This document shows positions 23,187 through 37,055 of a stretch of 64,000 nt of DNA, piece by piece (position 1 is the first letter of the stretch; each line of letters starts with the position of its first letter). The stretch is taken from NCBI RefSeq assembly GCF_963678635.1, contig NC_087065.1, positions 36,731,888-36,795,887 on the forward strand, read 5' to 3'. The DNA comes from Symsagittifera roscoffensis (Eukaryota; Xenacoelomorpha; Acoela; Convolutidae). Both the position numbers and the translations under genes were made by a program. The notes below the pieces were generated by a model. That model made no database searches. It was given only the letters and a program-made list of their open reading frames with translations, and was not told the DNA's origin.

Positions 23187-23930
23187 AACTCAAAGTCAGA
23201 ACCAAAAATAGTCACGAAAAAAAGTTATTACAAGAAAACAACAAAAAATAAAACAAAATCTCAGGAATTTGGAGTAAAAAGTTATTAGTGATTATGTTAA
23301 GTTTTATGTAAATAGCAGTGTTTAAACTTGATTGGTCAGAAATATTTAGAGCTTTTTTGAGACAGGTTTGTCTTTTTTCCCAGATCTTTTATCTTATTGT
23401 GAATATTGTAAGAAAATTTAGTTCTGACTATGCACAAAATGTGCGAAAACGTTTGATTTAACATTTTTATTTCTTATTTTTTTTCTGTTAAAAATTCTAT
23501 TCCTTTTTAAAGATGCTGAAAGTGATATATTTTTACTGGAATGATTTAGTATAATCAGTAGGTCAAAGGTATCATAGTAACCGAAATTACAGTGAAGAGT
23601 ATACTCATCACATATTCCAGTCAAAACCAAGCAATACATCTTTTTTGATACATCTTTCTTTTTAGCATCTATTCCTCCTAATTTTTTGTGCGTTATTGAA
23701 AACACAAAAGTTTTCTTTTTCCGTGGGATATCTTTTAGTTGTTATTGAATAAACAAAGACCTTTACCCTGCTAAGTTTTCTTCTCAAAAAAGTCAAGTTC
23801 AAAAATGATCACAAACGTTTTGAACATTTGTGCATCATCAATTTAAAAGTGTTATCACTTTATAATATTATCATTAATCATAAAACTATCCATAGACAAC
23901 GGTGATAAAAAATAATGGAAAAAAATGATG
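23187..23930. other. cassette spacer, copy 3
   Basis: Begins CAAAGTCAGAACCAAAAATA directly after the R element, without the 1.2-kb P block found at the same place in the other cassettes. It therefore marks a deletion, or a tandem-duplication joint, at TCAGAACCAAAAATAGTCAC (compare 16639 and 30727). Confidence 0.75.
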
Positions 23931-26905
23931 TCCTACGAGTGAGTCCTCTTTTCGGTGTTCCTCGATTGTAGTGGTAAGATGTCGAAACGTTTGGCTAACA
24001 ATTGTGCAATTACATCCAAAATATGAAATCTTGTGAACCACTTTTCATGCGAAAAAGGATATAATAAGAATGGTAGGCAGGTTTTCAGCTTTCTGGTGTC
24101 GAAAAAAATTGGTGCTTTCATTATGTTCCGCATCTTATTTGCAAATATCAGACTTTCACTGCCCCATTACTGCACCACCATCATGGGTAGTGTGTCTATA
24201 TTATCAATACTCCTTGATCTAGGTCCATGCCAGGGCTCTTGTTGACTTTTCTTTTGATAAGTCTGTGAAACGTCCTGGAACAGTTTTATCAGTAAAAACT
24301 TTTGAGTATTGGTTGTGCGCCCATTGCTTTCTATTAACCTCCATGGTCTCCTCGAAAATATCTCAAGTTGAAGTCCTTCTAAATGTTCGATTAACTGTGC
24401 TTTCTTTTGTGTTCTTCTTATAATGCAGTAGAGCGCAGCTCCGAAAAATAAGAGTTGTCCCTGTATCAATTAGTTCTTGATACCCTCCACTTATTACGTT
24501 TTCATGCGTGTTCACATTAGGGTTATTGCAAGAAAGGCTAAGTTCTAAAGAAAACTGTAGGTTAGGATGTAACTGATTTGCAGCGTTTAACAATTCCTCT
24601 GGATCTCCTTTCACAGTTCTCACGATACCATCTACATATCTCGGAAAGAATTTTCTTTCCAACGAGTGTGGGTTTGATTGTTTAACGCACTGCATGGCGA
24701 TCAAAACCAAAAAGTTATAGCAATACTTCAAAACTCAATTTCTTGAAGCTTACTACATTTTTTTGGGGAAACAATTTAGACAGTTTTCACATTCAGCATT
24801 TTTCTATCTATTCATAACTGTTTACTTTTTTCCTACAATCTAGACAGATGCTATTTAGATCTTCCATCTCTGAAAAATCTCTTCATAGTATTGTGTGCAA
24901 TGTCTTGAAGTTTTTCCTGCTCATAAAAATTTCTTTGAGTTCATTGTCGTTAGCCTTTTTGAGTGGAACATTAGTATACAAAATTTTAACTTCTTAAAAA
25001 AATTATGTTCTAATCAGAGTCTTATTCAACCTTCTCAACAACCTCTCGGGCTTCTTGTGTGTTTGTTTCTATGCTCGCTCCCTCGATTTTCACAAAAAAC
25101 ATGGCCAATATTTTGTTCAAGTTGTCATGTGAATTTCCAGGCAACATAGAACAGGGCGCAGTGGTATGTCTTTCTTGTGTACTTTTGCTGAACCATACAA
25201 ACGACCCGGTTGACTACCTCTTTGTTAATGTCTTTGTAAACTTTTTTACAACTGAATCATCAGTGTTAATCATTGCTTTAATTTGGTCTGACTGTAAAAA
25301 ATTTTGGCAGTTTGGCTTCGTATTGTTCTTCTGTTATGAAACAAAATCCAACCATTTTATCGAACGGCAATGTTAACAGATCGTTGTTTTTGAGATATTT
25401 TATAATTTTTCCACCACTCTATCAGATGATATCTGTTTCACGCGCCTTAAAAAGGCTTCAGGTACCGCTTCAACCTCACACAACAATTCTCTGTTACGTT
25501 CTGATTTTTTAATTGGGACAAAAATATCTACATGAGCCAAAAAATGAATTTCTTTGAGTTTATCCCGAACCGGGTATTTGGGTCCCAGGTATAAAATTTC
25601 TTGCACCCACCTTGGTAAACCAAATCTCTCCAAAGCTATTACTGACCTGTAGCATTTTTTGTTTAAGGGTCTATCTTGTCTTTCGGAAAATTTTATATTT
25701 CGTTTTTGTGGCTCTTGTTCAATGTGCTTGAATTCTTTCTGTTCACTTACAATATGAAGCTGAAAATTGACGGCAACATTTTTCCATCAAACCCCTGCTG
25801 CATTATCACTCTTGTTTTAACTTTCTTGTCGCTAAAGTTCTTCTCGTCTATTCTAGGCTTATTTAATTCAGTTGTGAGTAGTTTTAGCTGAAAACAATGA
25901 AACGCTTGGTCCGAAAAAAAATGTTTTCCGGCACCCAGAATTGCAAAAAATCCGATATTATAAAATTCCCAAAGCTAAGTCTCGAAAAATAGTTATTAAA
26001 TTTAAGATATCATTTAAGATAACCTAGCACTGATTTCCACGAAAGTTTATTCTTTAGTATTCATCGTAAAATGATGGATGGATTTTTTTAGTTTATTACT
26101 TCGCAGACCACGAGGAACGAACCTCCCGAAGCTCAAAGCAAAAAACCAACAAAACAACACTAACAGTTTAACGAAGTACCATACACTTGATCCATCTCCT
26201 CTTGTTTTGCTAGTGCCTTCTTCTTTGTCTGTGAGGGTCTGCTCTTGGCTGATCTTTTCTTGCCAATCAGTTCAATTAGATTTCCCTGGTTCTCCACTGC
26301 CAGAGTGAGCGACTTCAACTCCAGGGCATATCTTGGTGAAGCTCCAAAGTTTCTCTCACCAATTCTGGCTCGTTTTTTCCCTCTTTTTCGATAGAAGGCC
26401 CCTAGTCACAGGAATTACCAAATTTCGCGTTCGTCTCAGCGCTTCCACGATGTCGGGCAGGCCCTTTCTCCTGAAATACACTATCTCAATAATTTGTATA
26501 CTTCTCGTCTTCAGATAGTTGAAAATATCTTCAGGTCTGGCGGCTCGATAGTTGTTTGTTCTGTGGCTGCTAATTGAATTGTTGAAGACGTCGTGTCACA
26601 CCAAAACGTCTTCTCTTGAATGCCGGGGCCCCTTATTTAGTAGAAATTGCAAGTTCTTCTCCCTTTGTTTTGGGAGCGAGAGTCTATTCCTGTTGTTTGC
26701 CAGGTTTTTACCATTACCAATTTGTTCAGGTCTACCTAATTGTTCAGATAAGCTTAATAACTAGATTTATGAATTTTGACAATAATTGTACGCTTGTAAG
26801 AAGAAGAAGGCCTGGGGTGGGATTTTAGAGACAAGCTCGTTAAGCCGCGATAATCCCCCTCTACCCATAGACCCCCACCGGAAACTCTATCCGTGAAAAA
26901 CCAGG
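23930..26905 (-). mobile_element. Penelope-like element (N), copy 3
   Basis: Almost identical to 17600-20590, shifted by about 6317 bp. It has the same N-terminal block (25400-25633), the same YVDG box (24363-24731 frame) and the same missing GIY-YIG tail. Dead. Confidence 0.75.
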
Positions 26906-27009
26906 TTGTAATCGCTTTCATTTCTTTTGTTATTTGTTTTGAAAATCTAATATCTACAATCTATTTTACAAACTATTCTATCTCTTTTTTTTTGCCTAAT
27001 TTATACCCT

Positions 27010-29470
27010 GTTTAGTGAATGAATGTCCGTTACAAAGTACAGGTCAGAGTGGATACCCAAATGGGCAGGAAATTGTTGAGAGGGACCTCAAGGACCAAAT
27101 ACTGCGGCCCCAAAGATTTCCAAGCCACGGTTCACTCGTACAGAGATGCAAAGCTAGCCGACCTTTCCGCTACTATCTCGCGCTTCCCCTGGCAAATACT
27201 GAACTGTGTTACGATAGTAGCCGGTTTTAATGAAAACTCATCTACGGTTTCAGACTTTGCTAATTTTTGGAGATTTGTAATCCAAATGTGCCTATTGTCA
27301 TCAAAACTAACCTTTCTGAAAATGTTTACTTTAGAAATAGAAAGTTTGGTGTTATAAACAATTCTTTGTTTCGCCTTATTAATATGTTTTGTATAGATGG
27401 TTTTAAGTTTTCTTTCTATGCTAATAACACTTCAGTTTGTTGATTGCTCAGCCAACTTGTATAAATTCACCATAAAATTACCCTCCTCAATGCCAAATTA
27501 TGGCTGATCAACCGCATTGCCATGTTTGCAAACGCCACCTTTGAACAGGAGGAAATTGGTGTGTAAGTTGCAAAGCATACATCCCTGTCTCATTTAGCGG
27601 GCTACAGAGCAGCAAAAATTATAACGATGGGCTCTCCTGCATACAATGCACCCCCCAAAAATTTGCAAAAGGGCCCAACTCCACCAACAGACCACCACGC
27701 CCTCATCACAACTCAAGAAGAAATATCACCGGCAACAACCGAAACATTTGTACTGCCCAACGCAACACAATCTAATCCATCGTCTTCAGCAAAAATTACA
27801 GTCACCTATGACACCTGGAATTTTATCGACAAAGAAGTTAAAATTAAATTAAACGACATATATAAAAATTCGTTAACTGGAAACCGCGCTTGATAGTTGT
27901 TCTAAGCAAGAACAAGCACGATTATCATCTCATAGGATTACTGAACCAGCAGCTGCTGTCATTAGTAGAAATGATACCAAACTCTAACGTCGCCAAGAAA
28001 GCAGCAATGATTTTCCCACATCTGATGCTCCACAAAACTAAATCAGAAATTAACGGATTCAATTCAAAAACTATGAGTCGTCGCATAACTATATCAAGGC
28101 CTACTAGACGAAATTTTACTGAAACAGAAGCTCTCCAAATTGGACGTCCAAAATAGACATCCACGCAAAGGCTTTCGGCTACACTATGAAGCCTTCCAAG
28201 TGTCAATTCATTATGAAGGAAACTGTCGGGAAAGCGCCAGAAAAGTATTCGATGGCACAAAAATTGCGATGCTAGATGGTTTCAGAGTCCTTGGATTGGT
28301 TATAGGAACATCATCAGCAGGCGATAAACACATTGAAAGCGAAATTGAACAGAGAATCACCCTAACAAAAAAACTTCTAAAAATAGATAACACATTACCA
28401 CAAAATGCGTGTTCGTGCTTCTCAAGGGGTTTCAAAGTGAAGTAAAATTCAATCAAGATCAATTCCGGAAGCATTTAAGAAATTGAATGAAGTTCAGAAA
28501 AGCGTAAGTTAGCAGCTACTTCCTATTATTACTGATAAAAACCATTTACCCGATAATGATCGCAGCTTTTTTCCACTACCACGAAAAATGGGAGGACCTC
28601 CTCAGTAACACGAACTTCTCCAGCAATCATGAGAGGTGACGAGCTGTTTGTGATCTGATAGAAAACCTGAACTAGAAATAGCTAAAACGGAATAAACTCT
28701 GATAAAAAAGAAACATCAAGACTAAGAGACAGATTCTCTTCAAATTATCAAAAAAAGCTTAGAGTATGGAAAATTGCTCATCAGAGAAGAAAAGCTAGTT
28801 AAAAATCAAGCATCACAGAAAGGACCATCAAACTGGCGAAAAAAGTTGAATTTTTCCTCGATAAATCAGAGGTTTAAGATGGTTGACAACTGAGATATGC
28901 ATTGGAACCACCAGACACCCCTCATACATGAAGACAACCGCTTACACTGACTCCCTCTCTACACTACCCCAAAGTTTGATACACTCACCTAAGTCATAAT
29001 GAAATTCGTGACACTTCAGCTCCACACCTGGACGAAGTAAGCAAATATATTGATATATAGCCGAATCTTCAATCGTGTGAAGGTTAAAGCTTTCACAACA
29101 AAACAAATACTACTGAAATGACACTCGACTTCAAAACAAATGGACTCTGTGGAGGCCGATTCAGCCGAACCTTTTTTGTTGTAAAATTTTCAACCCCCAT
29201 GCTAAATCCTGTTCAAAAACTATATCTGAAGCCTACAATTGTTACGAGAGCTTCAAAACAAAAATACCATCAAAGAATTCTGGATGAGCAGCTTTGTTCC
29301 ACTAATTGGTGCGTGTACTGGAAGAGCAGCATCAGGCTCTACCAAAACCATCCAGAAACTAGCAGAGAAGTTAAGCGAAAAACGGAACGAATCATACTCC
29401 GTCACAATAAACTTTATAGGAACCAAAATAAAAACCCACCTAAGTGTTCTGAGGAGTGCAATCAGAATGC
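27010..29470 (+). mobile_element. SGNH/PHD-RT element (R), copy 2, core-deleted
   Basis: Near-identical to 20695-23165 (offset about 6313 bp), with the same RT-core deletion near 28153, the same stops and the same abrupt junction into P sequence at about 29462. Frames at 27627-27893, 27890-28156, 28140-28445 and 29118-29549 correspond to those of copy 1. Confidence 0.7.
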
Positions 29471-30700
29471 AGCAAGTTTAGAATTCTCAATACAAAAAAA
29501 ACTTGATCTTTTCTTCAACAATACTAAATTTTTGACGAAAACTGCATGAGACATTTTTAAGTATCTTCTCTTCTATGAAAATTCAGCGAATTATCTGAAA
29601 GTAAGAGCACTAAGATCCTTGTGCTTGCTGGCGTTGTTGTGTTCATTGCTCCAAGATATCAAACTCTTCATCTTTTCCCTGGGTTGTAATCAAATCCACT
29701 CTGTTACAAGTAAATGCAACTTTTCAAAAAGAAACTATTATCCGAATACGCAAACATCGCTGAAACAGTCTGTTAACGCAGGACTTGCCAGAAACAGCAG
29801 GAATCAGATCGGAATGAGAATGCTGTTACAACTTCTCTAAGGTATGTAAATGACACAGTTAGGGCTGTGAGAGGTAATCCTCGAGGGTGCTAATAAGTTT
29901 CATCCAAGTTGCATCCAAGTTTTTTACATGAAGAATTTGATAGTAACAGTAATTTGCCCTTTTGAAATGTTAATGTGGACTCACGAAAACAGTTTACACG
30001 TCTTGCCAGATACCGGTACCATTTTTAGATTGTTACCTTTGCACATCAAAACCGACAAAACGGACAGAACACTTTTACAGGGCTTTGGAGAAAATTGGAT
30101 TGAAAATCAATAAACGGAAAGTTGATTGTAAAGGGTAGTGTTTTTAACTCTTGAGGGGAAAAAAATCTAGGGAAAGACAAATTTAGAGTTTACGGCATCA
30201 AAACAGAAGAATGAGGAATGGTTAAAAGGCTCAACCCCATTTTTCAACGCAATATCTAGGTAATCCATTGCAGCTGTTGGCTGCAAAGCTGCGGCAGACA
30301 TCCGCTACACAAATAATGTTTACAAAAAGAACGTTAAAAATATGCTTGCCATCCCTCAAAGTTTCTTTTGCATGTGAAATGAGATCAAAAATTTTGTTAT
30401 AAGCTTAGATGTAGTGTAGTGGATGTAACTCCATCTATGTCGGCCAGACAATGCAACGTTTTAACAAGAGGGTTGACAAACAGCGCAGAGAACAGCAAAT
30501 GCTAAAATTCAATAATGAGTTAGGCAGAACTCTTATGCTGAAATCAGAGAGCTTGGACCAAACAGGCAACACTCATAAGCTACTCATACTAGAGGCTTTG
30601 CATATATGGAGAGAAAGGCGAAAAATCAACACGCGGGATGAATTTAGTAGCCGCGAACTAATTCTTAAAATGTAGTCCATGTACATGGCTAAAATTTAAA
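29465..30700 (+). mobile_element. Penelope-like 3' part (P), copy 3
   Basis: Nearly identical to 15315-16600. The GIY-YIG tail frame at 30451-30675 is open (TLEALHIWRER-like, here ILEALHIWRERRKIN, then TRDEF), whereas copy 2 has a stop at the same codon. The RT part is still incomplete. Confidence 0.65.
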
Positions 30701-31680
30701 AAATTTAAAATTTAAAAAAGTGGCAAGTCAGAACCAAAAATAGTCACGAAAAAAAGTTATTACAAGAAAACAACAAAAAATAAAACAAAATCTCAGGAAT
30801 TTGGAGTAAAAAGTTATTAGTGATTATGTTAAGTTTTATGTAAATAGCAGTGTTTAAACTTGATTGGTCAGAAATATTTAGAGCTTTTTTGAGACAGGTT
30901 TGTCTTTTCTCCCAGATCTTTTATCTTATTGTGAATATTGTAAGAAAATTTAGTTCTGACTATGCACAAAATGTGCAAAAACGTTTGATTTAACATTTTT
31001 ATTTCTTATTTTTTTTCTGTTAAAAATTCTATTCCTTTTTAAAGATGCTGAAAGTGATATATTTTTACTGGAATGATTTAGTATAATCAGTAGGTCAAAG
31101 GTATCATAGTAACCGAAATTACAGTGAAGAGTATACTCATCACATATTACAGTCAAAACCAAGCAATACATCTTTTTTGATACATCTTTCTTTTTAGCAT
31201 CTATTCCTCCTAATTTTTTGTGCGTTATTGAAAACACAAAAGTTTTCTTTTTCCGTGGGATATCTTTTAGTTGTTATTGAATAAACAAAGACCTTTACCC
31301 TGCTAAGTTTTCTTCTCAAAAAAGTCAAGTTCAAAAATGATCACAAACTTAAGCTATTTCGAGGGAAATAAAAATCTAAAGTAGGAACGTTTTGAACATT
31401 TGTGCATCATCAATTTAAAAGTGTTATCACTTTATAATATTATCATTAATCATAAAACTATCCATAGACAACGGTGATTAAAAAAATAATGAAAATACAA
31501 CCAATCAGAAGCAATTCTGAAACTCGAGCCAAAATAAATCAAGTATATATCATCAGATTTTAGCTTCTGAGACATTCTATAAATTTTAATTTTTATCTAA
31601 AACAAATTTTAACTTAATTTTTTAATTTCTCCCAATAAATTATTTCCGAAATTTAATAATGGAAAAAAATGATGTCCTAC
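30700..31680. other. cassette spacer, copy 4
   Basis: Matches 16600-17600 closely, with no additional features. Confidence 0.7.
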
Positions 31681-34640
31681 GAGTGAGTCCTCTTTTCGGT
31701 GTTCCTCGATTGTAGTGGTAAGATGTCGAAACGTTTGGCTAACAATTGTGCAATTACATCCAAAATATGAAATCTTGTGAACCACTTTTCATGCGAAAAA
31801 GGATATATTAAGAATGGTAGGCAGGTTTTCAGCTTTCTGGTGTCGAAAAAAATTGGTGCTTTCATTATGTTCCGCATCTTATTTGCTGCAAATATCAGAC
31901 TTTCACTGCCCCGTTACTGCACCACCATCATGGGTAGTGTGTCTATATTATCAATACTCCTTGATCTAGGTCCATGCCAGGGCTCTTGTTGACTTTTCTT
32001 TTGATAAGTCTGTAAAACGTCCTTGGAACAGTTTTATCAGTAAAAACTTTTGAGTATTGGTTGTGCGCCCATTGCTTTCTATTAACCTCCATGGTCTCCT
32101 CGAAAATATCTCAAGTTGAAGTCCTTCTAAATGTTCGATTAACTGTGCTTTCTTTTGTGTTCTTCTTATAATGCAGTAGAGCGCAGCTCCGAAAATTAAG
32201 AGTTGTCCCTGTATCAATTAGTTTTTGATACCTTCCACTTATTACGTTTTCATGCGTGTTCACGTTAGGGTTATTGCAAGAAAGGCTAAGTTCTAAAGAA
32301 AACTGTAGGTTAGGATGTAACTGATTTGCAGCGTTTAACAATTCCTCTGGATCTCCTTTCACAGTTCTCACGATACCATCTACATATCTCGGAAAGAATT
32401 TTCTTTCCAACGAGTGTGGGTTTGATTGTTTAACGCACTGCATGGCGATCAAAACCAAAAAGTTATAGCAATACTTCAAAACTCAATTTCTTGAAGCTTA
32501 CTACATTTTTTTGGGGAAACAATTTAGACAGTTTTCACATTCAGCATTTTTCTATCTATTCATAACTGTTTACTTTTTTCCTACAATCTAGACAGATGCT
32601 ATTTAGATCTTCCATCTCTGAAAAATCTCTTCATAGTATTGTGTGCAATGTCTTGAAGTTTTTCCTGCTCATAAAAATTTCTTTGAGTTCATTGTCGTTA
32701 GCCTTTTTGAGTGGAACATTAGTATACAAAATTTTAACTTCTTAAAAAAATTATGTTCTAATCAGAGTCTTATTCAACCTTCTCAACAACCTCTCGGGCT
32801 TCTTGTGTGTTTGTTTCTATGCTCGCTCCCTCGATTTTCACAAAAAACATGGCCAATATTTTGTTCAAGTTGTCATGTGAATTTCCAGGCAACATAGAAC
32901 AGGGCGCAGTGGTATGTCTTTCTTGTGTACTTTTGCTGAACCATAAAAACGACCCGGTTGACTACCTCTTTGTTAATGTCTTTGTAAACTTTTTTACAAC
33001 TGAATCATCAGTGTTAATCATTGCTTTAATTTGGTCTGACTGTAAAAAATTTTGGCAGTTTGGCTTCGTATTGTTCTTCTGTTATGAAACAAAATCCAAC
33101 CATTTTATCGAACGGCAATGTTAACAGATCGTTGTTTTTGAGATATTTTATAATTTTTCCACCACTCTATCAGATGATATCTGTTTCACGCGCCTTAAAA
33201 AGGCTTCAGGTACCGCTTCAACCTCACACAACAATTCTCTGTTACGTTCTGATTTTTTAATTGGGACAAAAATATCTACATGAGCCAAAAAATGAATTTC
33301 TTTGAGTTTATCCCGAACCGGGTATTTGGGTCCCAGGTATAAAATTTCTTGCACCCACCTTGGTAAACCAAATCTCTCCAAAGCTATTACTGACCTGTAG
33401 CATTTTTTGTTTAAGGGTCTATCTTGTCTTTCGGAAAATTTTATATTTCGTTTTTGTGGCTCTTGTTCAATGTGCTTGAATTCTTTCTGTTCACTTACAA
33501 TATGAAGCTGAAAATTGACGGCAACATTTTTCCATCAAACCCCTGCTGCATTATCACTCTTGTTTTAACTTTCTTGTCGCTAAAGTTCTTCTCGTCTGTT
33601 CTAGGCTTATTTAATTCAGTTGTGAGTACTTTTAGCTGAAAACAATGAAACGCTTGGTCCGAAAAAAAATGTTTTCCGGCACCCAGAATTGCAAAAAATC
33701 CGATATTATAAAATTCCCAAAGCTAAGTCTCGAAAAATAGTTATTAAATTTAAGATATCATTTAAGATAACCTAGCACTGATTTCCACGAAAGTTTATTC
33801 TTTAGTATTCATCGTAAAATGATGGGGGGATTTTTTTAGTTTATTACTTCGCAGATCACGAGGAACGAACCTCCCGAAGCACAAAGCAAAAAACCAACAA
33901 AACAACACTAACAGTTTAACGAAGTACCATACACTTGATCCATCTCCTCTTGTTTTGCTAGTGCCTTCTTCTTTGTCTGTGAGGGTCTGCTCTTGGCTGA
34001 TCTTTTCTTGCCAATCAGTCCAATTAGATTTCCCTGGTTCTCCACTGCCAGAGTGAGCGACTTCAACTCCAGGGCATATCTTGGTGAAGCTCCAAAGTTT
34101 CTCTCACCAATTCTGGCTCATTTTTTCCCTCTTTTTCGATAGAATTTCGCGTTCGTCTCAGCGCTTCCACGATGTCGGGCAGGCCCTTTCTCCTGAAATA
34201 CACTATCTCAATAATTTGTATACTTCTCGTCTTCAGATAGTTGAAAATATCTTCAGGTCTGGCGGCTCGATAGTTGTTTGTTCTGTGGCTGCTAATTGAA
34301 TTGTTGAAGATGTCGTGTCACACCAAAACGTCTTCTCTTGAATGCCGGGGCCCCTTATTTAGTAGAAATTGCAAGTTCTTCTCCCTATGTTTTGGGAGCG
34401 AGAGTCTATTCCTGTTGTTTGCCAGGTTTTTTACCATTACCAATTTGTTCAGGTCTACCTAATTGTTCAGATAAGCTTAATAACTAGATTTATGAATTTT
34501 AACAATAATTGTACGCTTGTAAGAAGAAGAAGGCCTGGGATGGGATTTTAGAGACAAGCTCGTCAAGCCGCGATAATCCCCCTCTACCCATAGACCCCCA
34601 CCGGAAACTCTATCCGTGAAAAACCAGGTTGTAATCGCTT
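31680..34640 (-). mobile_element. Penelope-like element (N), copy 4
   Basis: Near-identical to copies 2 and 3. Differences include a 27-bp deletion near 34143 (compare 20083-20110) and a 3-base GCT insertion near 31886. The YVDG box lies in the 32111-32479 frame. Dead. Confidence 0.75.
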
Positions 34641-34734
34641 TCATTTCTTTTGTTATTTGTATTGAAAATCTAATATCTACAATCTATTTTACAAACTATT
34701 CTATCTCTTTTTTTTGCCTAATTTATACCCTGTT

Positions 34735-37055
34735 TAGTGAATGAATGTCCGTTACAAAGTACAGGTCAGAGTGGATACCCAAATGGGCAGGAAATTGTTG
34801 AGAGGGACCTCAAGGACCAAATACTGCGGCCCCAAAGATTTCCAAGCCACGGTTCACTCGTACAGAGATGCAAAGCTAGCCGACCTTTCCGCTACTATCT
34901 CGCGCTTCCCCTGGCAAATACTGAACTGTGTTACGATAGTAGCCGGTTTTAATGAAAACTCATCTACGGTTCCAGACTTTGCTAATTTTTGGAGATTTTT
35001 AATCCAAATGTGCCTATTGTCATCAAAACCAACCTTTCTGAAAATGTTTACTTTAGAAATAGAAAGTTTGGTGTTATAAACAATTCTTTGTTTCGCCTTA
35101 TTAATATGTTTTGTATAGATGGTTTTAAGTTTTCTTTCTATGCTAATAACACTTCAGTTTGTTGATTGCTCAGCCAACTTGTATAAATTCACCATAAAAT
35201 TACCCTCCTCAATGCCAAATTATGGCTGATCAACCGCATTGCCATGTTTGCAAACGCCACCTTTGAACAGGAGGAAATTGGTGTGTCAGTTGCAAAGCAT
35301 ACATCCCTGTCTCATTTAGCGGGCTACAGAGCAGCAAAAATTATAACGATGGGCTCTCCTGCATACAATGCACCCCCCAAAAATTTGCAAAAGGGCCCAA
35401 CTCCACCAACATACCACCACGCCCTCATCACAACTCAAGAAGAAATATCACCGGCAACAACCGAAACATTTGTACTGCCCAACGCAACACAATCTAATCC
35501 ATCGTCTTCAGCAAAAATTACAGTCACCTATGACACCTGGAATTTTATCGACAAAGAAGTTAAAATTAAATTAAACGACATATATAAAAATTCGTTAACT
35601 GGAAACCGCGCTTGATAGTTGTTCTAAGCAAGAACAAGCACGATTATCATCTCATAGGATTACTGAACCAGCAGCTGCTGTCATTAGTAGAAATGATACC
35701 AAACTCTAACGTCGCCAAGAAAGCAGCAATGATTTTCCCACATCTGATGCTCCACAAAACTAAATCAGAAATTAACGGATTCAATTCAAAAACTATGAGT
35801 CGTCGCATAACTATATCAAGGCCTACTAGACGAAATTTTACTGAAACAGAAGCTCTCCAAATTGGACGTCCAAAATAGACATCCACGCAAAGGCTTTCGG
35901 CTACACTATGAAGCCTTCCAAGTGTCAATTCATTATGAAGGAAACTGTCGGGAAAGCGCCAGAAAAGTATTCGATGGCACAAAAATTGCGATGCTAGATG
36001 GTTTCAGAGTCCTTGGATTGGTTATAGGAACATCATCAGCAGGCGATAAACACATTGAAAGCGAAATTGAACAGAGAATCACCCTAACAAAAAAACTTCT
36101 AAAAATAGATAACACATTACCACAAAATGCGTGTTCATGCTACTCAAGGGGTTTCAAAGTGAAGTAAAATTCAATCAAGATCAATTCCGGAAGCATTTAA
36201 GAAATTGAATGAAGTTCAGAAAAGCGTAAGTTAGCAGCTACTTCCTATTATTACTGATAAAAACCATTTACCCGATAATGATCGCAGCTTTTTTCCACTA
36301 CCACGAAAAATGGGAGGACCTCCTCAGTAACACGAACTTCTCCAGCAATCATGAGAGGTGACGAGCTGTTTGTGATCTGATAGAAAACCTGAACTAGAAA
36401 TAGCTAAAACGGATTAAACTCTGATAAAAAAGAAACATCAAGACTAAGAGACAGATTCTCTTCAAATTCTCAAAAAAAGCTTAAAGTATGGAAAATTGCT
36501 CATCAGAGAAGAAAAGCTATTTAAAAATCAAGCATCACAGAAAGGACCATCAAACTGGCGAAAAAAGTTGAATTTTTCCTCGATAAATCAGAGGTTAAAG
36601 ATGGTTGACAACTGAGATATGCATTGGAACCACCAGACACCCCTCATACATGAAGACAACCGCTTACACTGACTCCCTCTCTACACTACCCCAAAATTTG
36701 ATACACTCACCTAAGTCATAATGAAATTCGTGACACTTCAGCTCCACACCTGGACGAAGTAAGCAAATATATTGATATATAGCCGAATCTTCAATCGTGT
36801 GAAGGTGAAAGCTTTCACAACAAAACAAATACTACTGAAATGACACTCGACTTCAAAACAAATGGACTCTGTGGAGGCCGATTCAGCCGAACCTTTTTTG
36901 TTGTAAAATTTTCAACCCCCATGCTAAATCCTGTTCAAAAACTATATCTGAAGCCTACAATTGTTACGAGAGCTTCAAAACAAAAATACCATCAAAGAAT
37001 TCTGGATGAGCAGCTTTGTTCCACTAATTGGTTCGTGTACTGGAAGAGCAGCATC
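34735..37055 (+). mobile_element. SGNH/PHD-RT element (R), copy 3, 5' part
   Basis: Same structure as 20695-23165, including the RT-core deletion near 35876. It is interrupted at 37055 by a LINE and resumes at 39996. Unlike copies 1 and 2, the resumed part continues to the natural 3' end. Confidence 0.7.

Noticed and set aside
35244-35615. Longer frame in R copy 3 (123 codons) as evidence of a repaired gene
   Set aside because: The single base change (GTA to GTC at about 35286) is silent in the PHD-like frame. The longer frame is in a non-coding register.
36961-37055. N-terminal extension of LINE ORF2 from the Met at 36961
   Set aside because: These codons are identical to R elements at 22926 and 29239, so they are target-site sequence and not part of the LINE protein.
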